Assembly (NCBI GenBank): GCA_964647255.1
Contig: CAZYGI010000103.1
Location: 1 to 11,263, forward strand
Origin: CAWJEL01 sp964647255
GTDB lineage: Bacteria > Chloroflexota > Anaerolineae > CG2-30-64-16
DNA: 11,263 nucleotides
Direction of reading: 5' to 3'
A program made the translations under genes and the position numbers. This document shows, piece by piece, positions 1 to 6,593 of this stretch (positions are counted from its first letter, which is position 1; each line of letters opens with the position of its first letter). The notes under the pieces were generated by a model. It was not told the origin of the DNA and searched no databases. It saw only the letters and a program-made list of their open reading frames with translations.

Positions 1-504
1 CCCCAACGCCAGCGCCTTGTCGGTGATCGCCTTATAGTGCATCGGCTGCTTGTGTCCGAACTGCTTCAGCACCGCCTCGGCCGCATCAGTGAAAGAAAGG
101 AGCGCAGCGGACTTCGCAAGAGGCTTGCCGGTCTGAGGCGGCAGGGCTGCTTCTTTGGCGGCCGCAATGTCGGGGCCGGCTGTGGTCACGAGAGGCAACT
201 GCGCATCTACGGACTTGCTCTCGGCAACAGGCGCCTTCGCCTGCTTGCCCTGCGCGCCCCTGGCCGCAGCCTCCGGCAGCCCCCACTTGCGCAGCGCAAA
301 CACCCCCGGCTTCGTCCGCTGGAACCGTGACCCTGCACCGAGATCCTTGATATCCACCGCCAGCCGCGCATTGATCGTCGCGTCCGGCGTCCGGCCGTCT
401 GACTGCCAAAGGCCCTGCGCCAACACCCGCCTGGTGATCTCGCGATAGTCCAACGGCGCCCCCGCCTCGGCGAGGATGACTTCGACAGCGTCAATGGCGT
501 TCAT
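1..504 (-). CDS. HARE-HTH domain protein, restriction-associated (N-terminal part, cut by window edge)
   Basis: The frame is open from an ATG at 504 to the left edge with no stop, giving 168 residues of a longer protein. Residues 1-75 read as a HARE-HTH winged helix (MNAIDAVEVILAEAGAPLDY, then an LWQSDGRTPDATINARL-like helix and an RTKPGVFALRKWG end). An Ala/Lys/Pro-rich linker follows (about 76-132). From residue 135 a second copy of the fold appears to start (SFTDAAEAVLKQFG, then PMHYKAITDKALALG). HARE-HTH domains are known from restriction endonucleases and chromatin proteins and are proposed to sense DNA or its modification. A GGAG sits 9 nt before the ATG, and the metallopeptidase stop is only 25 bp upstream, so this is probably the sixth gene of the R-M operon. 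Inference: the missing C-terminus may carry an Mrr-like or other nuclease domain, or be only DNA-binding. The domain call is fairly sure; the overall function is not. Confidence 0.8.
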   Translation of the reverse strand, partial: MNAIDAVEVILAEAGAPLDYREITRRVLAQGLWQSDGRTPDATINARLAVDIKDLGAGSRFQRTKPGVFALRKWGLPEAAARGAQGKQAKAPVAESKSVDAQLPLVTTAGPDIAAAKEAALPPQTGKPLAKSAALLSFTDAAEAVLKQFGHKQPMHYKAITDKALALG

Positions 505-529
505 GTATGTGCGCTCCAGTATCGCTGAA

Positions 530-1258
530 CTAATACGCCCACGCTGCATGTCCCAGCGGCGCAGCGTTCAATTCCTCCCGCCGCTGCCGCCACTGCGGCA
601 GAAACGCGTCCATGTGGGCCACGAAGCGGTCGTTGTGCTGGCGCTCCAACAGGTGAGCCATCTCATGCACGACGATGTACTCCACGCAGCCGGCCGGCTT
701 CTTGGCCAGCTCGAGATTCAGCCAGATGCGGCGGGCGTCGGGGTTGCAGGCGCCCCACCGGGTCTTCATCTGCTTGACGCCCCATTCTGAAACCTGCACC
801 CCCATGATCGCTTCCCACTTGGCGATCAGCGGCGGGATCAGCTCCTTGAGCTGCGCCCGATACCAGGCCAACAGCACGCGCTCCCGTCGCGCCGTATCGC
901 TGCCGGCCCTGACGACAAGATCTAGCGTCGTCTTGTTGCGGATGCTGACCGCGGGCGGGCCGTCGTGATAGACGACGTTCAGCAGATAACGGTCGCCCAA
1001 ATAATAGTGGCTCTCGCCGGAGACGTATTCCCGCGCCGACTGGCGTTCCTGCCCCGCGAATTTGGCCTGCTGCTTCCTGATCCAGCCCAGCCTGGAAATC
1101 ACCGCCAGGCGGATCGCGTCGTCGCTCAGGCCCGCCGGCGCAGCCACGCGCACCCGGCCCGCGGGCGGATAGACGCCGAGGTGCAGGTTTTTGATCTCCT
1201 TGCGGATGACCTGGACCATGATCCCGCTGATGACAAACGCCTGCGGTTCAATACTCAT
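530..1258 (-). CDS. YgjP-like (DUF45/M48-type) zinc metallopeptidase
   Basis: This is a 242-residue protein of the YgjP/DUF45 family, commonly annotated as M48 or SprT-like metallopeptidase. The zinc site is clear: HEMAH at residues 198-202 supplies two His ligands and the catalytic Glu199, and His208 in ERQHNDRF is the likely third ligand. Family hallmarks include VIRKEIKNLHLGVYPPAGRV at the N-terminus and KTRWGAC then RIWLNLELAKKP before the zinc helix. No signal peptide or membrane segment is seen, so it should be cytoplasmic. The ATG at 1258 is chosen over an internal Met at 1219 because a GTGAAG lies 7 nt upstream and the extra residues (MSIEPQAFVISGI) match the usual family start. It overlaps the end of hsdR by 11 bp, suggesting translational coupling. 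DUF45 genes are frequent partners of hsdR. A role in turning over or processing a restriction subunit is plausible but unproven. Confidence 0.9.
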   Translation of the reverse strand: MSIEPQAFVISGIMVQVIRKEIKNLHLGVYPPAGRVRVAAPAGLSDDAIRLAVISRLGWIRKQQAKFAGQERQSAREYVSGESHYYLGDRYLLNVVYHDGPPAVSIRNKTTLDLVVRAGSDTARRERVLLAWYRAQLKELIPPLIAKWEAIMGVQVSEWGVKQMKTRWGACNPDARRIWLNLELAKKPAGCVEYIVVHEMAHLLERQHNDRFVAHMDAFLPQWRQRREELNAAPLGHAAWAY

Positions 1259-4200
1259 TTTGTTTCTTCACCAGCTCCAGGATGCGCTGCGTGGCCTGCT
1301 CAAGCGTTTCCGGGACCAGCCCCGGCTTGTCCTCCGACGCGACGCCCGGCTGCGCGACGTGTTCATCCGCACCGACGCCCAGCACCTGCAGCGCGCCGGA
1401 GATCGCGTTCCGCACCTTTTTGACCTTGAACGGGTTGTTCCGCCAATCATCCTGCCGCGCGGCAAGCACGGCATCATGCACCAGCACGGCGTGCCGCTCG
1501 GAGCGGCCCAGGTTGTCGTAGAGCGCGCGCTTGGCGAGTGTATTGATCCGCGGAGGATACGCGCCGCCCATCTCCGGGTTCCTTGCGCGCCGGGTCAGTT
1601 CGACGACCTGGCGCAGATACTCCTCGTAATCGAGCGCTTCCTGGCGGCGCCGCTCGATCAAGGCGTCCAGCAACTCCGACATCTTTTCATAGTACTTCGG
1701 GTTGATCGGCTGCTCGTCAATGATCAACCTGCGGACGTTGTTCTCGATGGCCTCGGCCACGGCCTCGTGGTTCTTCTGGATGCCAGCCGGCAGGGCATCC
1801 ACTGCTCCCGCGCCGCGCTCCACGATGAGCTGGATGAGCGACAGATCGTCGAACGCGGACACCTTCTCGCTCTCGTCGGCCACGATATAGGTATCAATCA
1901 GGTGCCGCATGGCCGGCTCATACATCTTGAGGTCAATGTAGTCGCCGCTGGCCAGCTTCACCTCGTTGCGGAGGTTCTCATAATAGGCGACCTCGGCCTT
2001 CAGCGCGTCGATCTGCGCGGCGGAATAGCCGGCCTCCGGCAGCTCGTTGGCGAGCGCGGTGAAGGCCCGCACGAGGGCCGCGACCGCCTTGTACAGCGCC
2101 AGCCGCTTCTGCTCGTTGGCCTTGAGCTGCTCGGCATTGCCCGATTCTGCCGCCACGAAGGTGTGCTGGTAGGCCAGTTGATCCCTCGGCGCACCGACCG
2201 GCTCGCAGAGCGCCTTCACCGCCTCGCGGGCTTCTTCCAGGTGTTCCTTGGCCTTGCTCAGGCGATCCTCCAGCAAGCCCGCGACGTCTTCCCGGTCGTA
2301 GCCGTCCAGCGCGCCGGAGGTGTAGTCGAGCACCGCGCCTTCGAGGCTCTTGAACAGGTCCTTGTAGTCAACGATGTAGCCGAATTCTTTGTCGTCGCCG
2401 TCGAGCCGGTTCAAGCGGCAGATCGCCTGGAACAGCCCGTGGTCGCGCATCTGCTTGTCAATGTACATGTAGGTCGCCGGCGGCGCATCGAAGCCGGTCA
2501 GCAGCTTGTCCACCACGATGAGGAGCTTCATCTGCCCCGGCTCTTCGATGAACTTCTTCTTGACCGCCTGCTCGAACTCCTCGGCCCGGTTCACCGCCTT
2601 TTCGGGCGCTTCGTTGAACCAGTCGGCCAGCATCTTACGATAGATGGCGTACTGGCGGAGCTGTTCGGTCTCGCCCTCGCCGCTCTCCTCGCCCTTCAGG
2701 TCCGCGACCGACGGTGTATACGAGGTCACGATCGCGCACTTGCCCTTCAGGTCGGTGACCGCAAACAGCTCGTAGAACTTGCACGCCTGGTAGATGCTGC
2801 TGGCGACGAGCAGCGCGTTGCCGCGGCCGCTCAACAGGCGAGGCCGGGTCGCCATGTCCATCAGGATGTCGGCCGCGATCTGGTTCAGCCGCGACTGGCT
2901 GGAGAGCACCTGCTGCATGGTGCCCCAACGCTGCTTGAGCTGCGCCTTGGCGAGCGCGGTCAGGCCGCTGGTCTTGGCCTCGAACCATTGGTCAATCTTC
3001 GCCTGCGAGGTGATGCGCTGGTCAATGTCGCGTGCTTCGTAGCGCAGGTCGAGCACCACCTTATCTTGCACCGCCTCATCGAACTTGTAGGTGTGGATGT
3101 AGCTGCCGAAGACCTCGATGCTCTTCTGCTTGTCGGCCTTGAGGAGCGGCGTGCCGGTGAAGCCGATGAACAGCGCGCCCGGCAGGATCGCCTTCATCGC
3201 CCGGTGCAGGTCGCCGGATTGGGTGCGGTGGCACTCGTCCACAAAGACAAAGAGGTTCCCCTTGGCCCTGAATCCGGGCGGCAGCGCCCGCTGCAGTTCT
3301 GCGATGTAGGCGGGGATGTCGCCGACCTCTTCGCCGTCCTCCTTCCCGCCGAACTTGTGGATCAGCGAACAGACCAGCCAGGGCGCGGCCGCGTTGAGCG
3401 TGGCGACCAGGTCCGCGCCGCTCACGGTGCGGTGGATCTCCTCGCCCACGCCCTTGAAGACCTTCTCGATCTGCTCGTCCAGCTCGGTGCGGTCGGTGAT
3501 GAGCAGCACGCGGGCATCCGCCACGTGCTCGCGGATCCACTTGGCCAGCCACACCATGGTCAGGCTCTTGCCCGAGCCTTGCGTGTTCCAGATGATCCCG
3601 CCCTCGCGGCGCCTCACGCGCTCCTGGCTGGCGCGCACCGCGAAATACTGGTTCGGCCGGCAGACCTTCTTCTCCCCGGCGTCGAAGACGATGAAGTCAT
3701 GGATCAGCTCGAGGAAGCGAGCCTTGCTGCATAGCTGGGTCAGATGCTGATCAAGCAAACTCAACCCCATCGAGTCATCCTGAGCGGAGCGGAGCGCAGT
3801 CGAAGGATCTTCCTTCCAGGTGAGGTAGTACTTCTCTCTCGTCTCGATGGCGCCGTAGCGCAGCCCCTCGGTGTCGTTGCCCGCCATCACGAACTGCACC
3901 GTCGCGAAGAAGTGCTCGATGAAGACCTTCTTCTGGTTGTCGAGATTCTGCCGGATGCCCTCGGCCACGGAGACGGTGGAGCGCTTCAGCTCCAGCACGC
4001 CCAGCGCGATGCCGTTGACGTAGAGCACCACGTCCGGCCGCTTGGTGTAAGCCTTCGCGTCGCCGCCCGGGACGGTCACCTCCTCCGCAACGCCGAAGTG
4101 GTTGCGCTCCGGGTGCGTCCAATCAATCAGCCAGACGGTCTGCGTGACCTCCCCGACCCCGGCCTTCACCTTCACGCCGTAGCGCAGCAGCTCATACACC

Positions 4201-4463
4201 GCCCGGTTGCGGTCGTAGAGGCTCTTGCTGGTGTCGCCCGCCGCCTTGTTGAGCAGGAACAGCGCCTGGGTGATCAGCGTCTCGTCGTAGCCCGCCCCAG
4301 TCAGGTGCGCCCGCAGCAGCCCTTCCTCGATGGCGCGGTTGCCCTCGCGCTCGGTCCAGTCGCCGAGGTAGGTGTAGCCCAGGCTGCCGGGGGTGTGCCT
4401 ATCGGAGAACTGCCGGATCACCCGCTGCTGAGTTCGCTTCTCGATCTGGCCAACGTTGATCAT
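1248..4463 (-). CDS. hsdR: Type I restriction enzyme, R subunit (nuclease and translocase)
   Basis: HsdR, 1071 residues, a normal length for the family. It is the motor and nuclease of the R2M2S complex: it pumps DNA using ATP and cuts unmodified DNA far from the recognition site. The N-terminal PD-(D/E)xK nuclease is visible as RPDVV (Asp144) and LELK (Glu158, Lys160). The SF2 helicase motifs follow in order: Walker A NTQGSGKS (293-300), DECH box (409-412), FTGTPL (435-440), LLTGFDAP (654-661) and the motif VI-like QAICRLNR (679-686). A long helical C-terminus (about 720-1071) should contact the methyltransferase core. The ATG at 4463 has a strong AAGGAG 8 nt upstream. The gene follows the four-helix gene by 52 bp and overlaps the metallopeptidase gene by 11 bp. 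Oddity: residues about 219-231 (DPSTALRSAQDDS) are encoded by a short interspersed-repeat sequence inserted in frame between the nuclease and helicase domains. All key catalytic residues are intact. Confidence 0.97.
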   Translation of the reverse strand: MINVGQIEKRTQQRVIRQFSDRHTPGSLGYTYLGDWTEREGNRAIEEGLLRAHLTGAGYDETLITQALFLLNKAAGDTSKSLYDRNRAVYELLRYGVKVKAGVGEVTQTVWLIDWTHPERNHFGVAEEVTVPGGDAKAYTKRPDVVLYVNGIALGVLELKRSTVSVAEGIRQNLDNQKKVFIEHFFATVQFVMAGNDTEGLRYGAIETREKYYLTWKEDPSTALRSAQDDSMGLSLLDQHLTQLCSKARFLELIHDFIVFDAGEKKVCRPNQYFAVRASQERVRRREGGIIWNTQGSGKSLTMVWLAKWIREHVADARVLLITDRTELDEQIEKVFKGVGEEIHRTVSGADLVATLNAAAPWLVCSLIHKFGGKEDGEEVGDIPAYIAELQRALPPGFRAKGNLFVFVDECHRTQSGDLHRAMKAILPGALFIGFTGTPLLKADKQKSIEVFGSYIHTYKFDEAVQDKVVLDLRYEARDIDQRITSQAKIDQWFEAKTSGLTALAKAQLKQRWGTMQQVLSSQSRLNQIAADILMDMATRPRLLSGRGNALLVASSIYQACKFYELFAVTDLKGKCAIVTSYTPSVADLKGEESGEGETEQLRQYAIYRKMLADWFNEAPEKAVNRAEEFEQAVKKKFIEEPGQMKLLIVVDKLLTGFDAPPATYMYIDKQMRDHGLFQAICRLNRLDGDDKEFGYIVDYKDLFKSLEGAVLDYTSGALDGYDREDVAGLLEDRLSKAKEHLEEAREAVKALCEPVGAPRDQLAYQHTFVAAESGNAEQLKANEQKRLALYKAVAALVRAFTALANELPEAGYSAAQIDALKAEVAYYENLRNEVKLASGDYIDLKMYEPAMRHLIDTYIVADESEKVSAFDDLSLIQLIVERGAGAVDALPAGIQKNHEAVAEAIENNVRRLIIDEQPINPKYYEKMSELLDALIERRRQEALDYEEYLRQVVELTRRARNPEMGGAYPPRINTLAKRALYDNLGRSERHAVLVHDAVLAARQDDWRNNPFKVKKVRNAISGALQVLGVGADEHVAQPGVASEDKPGLVPETLEQATQRILELVKKQNEY
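3775..3809. repeat. Short interspersed repeat inside hsdR
   Basis: The roughly 35-bp segment starts TCATCCTGAGCGG and ends GTCGAAGGATC, with inverted ends ATCCT/AGGAT. I recognise the form from environmental bacterial genomes, where it occurs as a dispersed, mostly intergenic sequence. Here it is read as PSTALRSAQDD within HsdR, keeping the frame. Only one copy is in the window, so repeat status rests on recognition, not on copy number. Confidence 0.6.
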
Positions 4464-4471
4464 GCTTCGCG

Positions 4472-4477
4472 CTCCTT
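4472..4477 (-). promoter_or_regulatory. Ribosome binding site of hsdR
   Basis: AAGGAG on the minus strand lies 8 nt before the hsdR ATG. It is the best Shine-Dalgarno among the internal operon genes and fixes the start at 4463. It sits just downstream of a 9-bp repeat tract, so changes in repeat number would alter the leader length but not this site. Confidence 0.8.
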
Positions 4478-4489
4478 CGCTCCGCCTTA

Positions 4490-4543
4490 TCGGTCGATCA
4501 GTCCTATCCGTCGGATCAGCCTGATTCAGCCGATTCGTCCGAT
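4490..4543 (-). repeat. Degenerate 9-bp tandem repeat, about six units
   Basis: Read on the minus strand, the tract splits into 9-nt units: ATCGGACGA, ATCGGCTGA, ATCAGGCTG, ATCCGACGG, ATAGGACTG, ATCGACCGA. It runs over the end of the four-helix gene, including its stop, and into the hsdR leader. The coding half gives Ser-Asp-Glu / Ser-Ala-Glu triplets. A similar three-unit tract lies at 4675-4701. Confidence 0.65.
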
Positions 4544-5364
4544 CGTTCCACCGGCCGTGTCCCCTTGCACTCGGGATATTTCACGCAGCCCCAAAACTGC
4601 GATCCCGCATGGCTGCCCGTGCGAGCAGTGCGCAGCACCATGTGCCCGCCGCACTTCGGGCAGGCTGGTGTCGGCTTGTCCGATTTATCCGATTCATCAG
4701 ACGGGCTGGCCTGACGCTGTCTATCCCGTTCGACACGTCTCGCCGCGGCGAGCTGCTCGCTGTAGCCGCCTTGGGTGATGAACTGGCGCTCGAGCCAGGC
4801 GATCTGCTGATCCAGCAGGAAGTTCGCCTGGTGGATCAGGCAAATGAGGGCGTTGGCGACGATGGCCGGGTCATGGTGCTCCAGCCAAGCGGCATAAGCT
4901 TTCCAGTGGACAGCGGGATCCTCCGGATCGTTGGCGTCGCTGTAATCCTGGCGCCGCCCCACCGCGCGCACCGCCAGCGCCCTGGGGTCATGCTTGTCCC
5001 ACTGGCGTTGACCATGCTGCCGCAGGTAATCTTCGTAGTCCAGGAGCAGCTCGTCGAGGCTGGCCCGCGCGACATTCGTCAGCCGCAGCTCGGTTTGGCT
5101 GGATGTGCCCGCGGCGCGACTGCCCTCGGCGATGTTCTGCCGGCCGCTGCGCGCGGCCTGCACCATCTGATCCACCGTGCGCGAACGTTTATCCATGAAG
5201 CGCTCGCAGAAGCGCACCGTAGCGTCGTAGATGACCGTCGCCACCTGGAAGGAGCGCAGCCGCCGGAACCCGCCGCTTGGACGCAGCCGGGCATCGCCCT
5301 GCGGGTCCGCTTCTTCGTCCCCGGGCAGCCGCCCCAACTCTGCTGGTGGTAGACCCTGGCTCAT
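4516..5364 (-). CDS. Four-helix-bundle protein with C-terminal topoisomerase-type zinc ribbon, R-M associated
   Basis: This 282-residue protein is encoded between hsdS and hsdR. Residues about 32-115 match the four-helix-bundle / S23 (23S rRNA intervening-sequence protein) fold, including SGRQNIAEGSRAAGTSSQTE and an acidic LDELLLDYEDYLRQ helix. A second helical part follows (about 150-210, HWKAYAAWLEHHD and LICLIHQANFLLDQQIAWL), as in proteins annotated as four helix bundle suffix domain. The C-terminus has a zinc ribbon like those at the end of topoisomerase I: CPKC (Cys235, Cys238) and CVKYPEC (Cys260, Cys266). This suggests DNA or RNA binding. Acidic Ser-Asp-Glu/Lys repeats flank the ribbon. 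The frame is open further upstream to 5544, but the start at 5364 is preferred: it makes an ATGA overlap with the hsdS stop, and GGAGGG lies 10 nt upstream. The function is not established. The position suggests an R-M regulator or assembly factor. Confidence 0.85.
   Translation of the reverse strand: MSQGLPPAELGRLPGDEEADPQGDARLRPSGGFRRLRSFQVATVIYDATVRFCERFMDKRSRTVDQMVQAARSGRQNIAEGSRAAGTSSQTELRLTNVARASLDELLLDYEDYLRQHGQRQWDKHDPRALAVRAVGRRQDYSDANDPEDPAVHWKAYAAWLEHHDPAIVANALICLIHQANFLLDQQIAWLERQFITQGGYSEQLAAARRVERDRQRQASPSDESDKSDKPTPACPKCGGHMVLRTARTGSHAGSQFWGCVKYPECKGTRPVERSDESAESG
4675..4701 (-). repeat. 9-bp tandem repeat, three units
   Basis: Minus-strand units are TCTGATGAA, TCGGATAAA and TCGGACAAG, read in frame as Ser-Asp-Glu, Ser-Asp-Lys, Ser-Asp-Lys. 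They form the linker between the helical part and the zinc ribbon of the four-helix protein and resemble the tract at 4490-4543. Confidence 0.65.
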
Positions 5365-6593
5365 ACCAGTCGCACCCTCCCGGTGAGCAACTCCTGCATC
5401 ATCCCCTGCTTGAGCAGCCGGGTCTTGTCGCGGCGCGCTTCCAGCGCGGCGATCTCCGCATCCATGTCGGAGAGGATCGCGGCGATGGCGGTTTGTTCGA
5501 TAAGAGGTGGAATGCTCACAGTGATTTCTGAAAAGGCTGGCCATCGCAAACTACCTCTCCGATCAACTGAGGAGGTCGTAGCAGCCTTGAACCTCTGACG
5601 ATAAGAATCCAGTTTCAGAACTCGATGTAGGAAGTAACTGTCGATCCCTTCACTCACAGAGAATACGACATAAATTGGACTTACTAACGCCACCTGATAG
5701 AGATTCTGAAGCCCGATTGAGCCTTCCTCAACGTGATTGGCTGGGTATCCAATCTGTCCTTTCCTGATAACTTTGTACGTGCTTGTATCTTCGCTGAACA
5801 CTTGGTTTTTGAAATAGCCAAGCGAGTCCACAAAGCCGAGATGTTTAGAACAGGTCAGAACTGGCAAGTCCAATCCCACAACGTTCCTTTCCGAACTCAG
5901 GACTGCGATTTCGGCGATTCTCTTCACCTCCCACTCCCCGCTGAACCCCGGCAGCCGCACCTGCCCCGTGAGGAGCTGCTGCATGGCGGCCTGCTTGAGG
6001 TCGCGCTTCTTGGTGATGAGCCGGTCCAGGCCGGCGATCAGCGCGTCCACGTCGCTCAGCGCGGCGGCGATGGCTTCTTGTTCGGCTTTAGTGGGCGGAA
6101 GAGGAATCTGAAACTTGCGAATCCTGGTGAGAGCTAGTTTTGGCTGAGCTCCAACCGTCTGAATCGAGGCAATGGTGTTTTGAATCAAAGGGGACATCAA
6201 GACGTGGAGCAAATAGTCCTGTGAGCATGTGATGTCTGTGATTCTGTCGGCGTTTTCCGTCAGATTCGCCCCGTCAAGCTCTCTAGGCACCTTTCCGATA
6301 ATGCCAAGAGTCCCGGCAACTGAGATGAAGATATCCTCGCAGAAGATTCGGAAGCGCTTGATAGCGGGAAAAACGCTCTCGGGCACGAACCTGATGTCAG
6401 AGAGGGAGACTGTCCCTGGACGCATGTCAGTGACCCGAATATAGGGGTGTGGCGTTTCCTGCTCCACCAGTGAACTGCCAAGAGGAAGCCTCTTCCCGCT
6501 TGTGACGAAGCCAACTTGGTCAATGGTCTTGGCTTCCCAATCCTCCGGAATCACCCCCACTTCGGTCTGCTTATACCCCGGCCTCAGCTCCAT
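5361..6593 (-). CDS. hsdS: Type I restriction enzyme, S (specificity) subunit
   Basis: HsdS, 410 residues, a normal length. It chooses the bipartite DNA target for both methylation and cleavage. Two target-recognition domains are seen: TRD1 at about 1-164 (start GYKQTEVGVIPEDWE) and TRD2 at about 223-360 (start WEVKRIAEIAVLS). Each is followed by a conserved helical spacer: CR1 at 165-222 (PLPPTKAEQEAIAAALSDVD ... QQLLTGQVRLPGF) and CR2 at 362-410 (PPLIEQTAIAAILSDMD ... QELLTGRVRLV). These two are clear internal repeats and form the antiparallel coiled coil. The start overlaps the hsdM end by 10 bp, and the stop overlaps the next gene as ATGA, so translation is probably coupled. The TRD parts look richer in A and T than the spacers and neighbouring genes, which fits domain exchange. 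The actual DNA site cannot be read from the sequence. Confidence 0.96.
   Translation of the reverse strand: MELRPGYKQTEVGVIPEDWEAKTIDQVGFVTSGKRLPLGSSLVEQETPHPYIRVTDMRPGTVSLSDIRFVPESVFPAIKRFRIFCEDIFISVAGTLGIIGKVPRELDGANLTENADRITDITCSQDYLLHVLMSPLIQNTIASIQTVGAQPKLALTRIRKFQIPLPPTKAEQEAIAAALSDVDALIAGLDRLITKKRDLKQAAMQQLLTGQVRLPGFSGEWEVKRIAEIAVLSSERNVVGLDLPVLTCSKHLGFVDSLGYFKNQVFSEDTSTYKVIRKGQIGYPANHVEEGSIGLQNLYQVALVSPIYVVFSVSEGIDSYFLHRVLKLDSYRQRFKAATTSSVDRRGSLRWPAFSEITVSIPPLIEQTAIAAILSDMDAEIAALEARRDKTRLLKQGMMQELLTGRVRLV

Noticed and set aside
1191..3734. Long plus-strand open frame (847 residues)
   Set aside because: It lies opposite hsdR. Its composition, rich in Leu, Val, Arg and His runs without motifs, is typical of the antisense frame of a GC-rich gene, and HsdR has complete catalytic motifs.
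4490..4701. CRISPR-like short repeats
   Set aside because: The units are 9 bp, directly tandem and partly coding, with no spacers and no cas genes.
3744..4778. Plus-strand frame of 344 residues
   Set aside because: It spans hsdR, the intergenic gap and the four-helix gene on the opposite strand, and shows only shadow composition.
5365..5544. Upstream extension of the four-helix gene by 60 residues
   Set aside because: The extra residues are an out-of-frame reading of the hsdS C-terminus. The ATGA overlap and ribosome binding site support the start at 5364.
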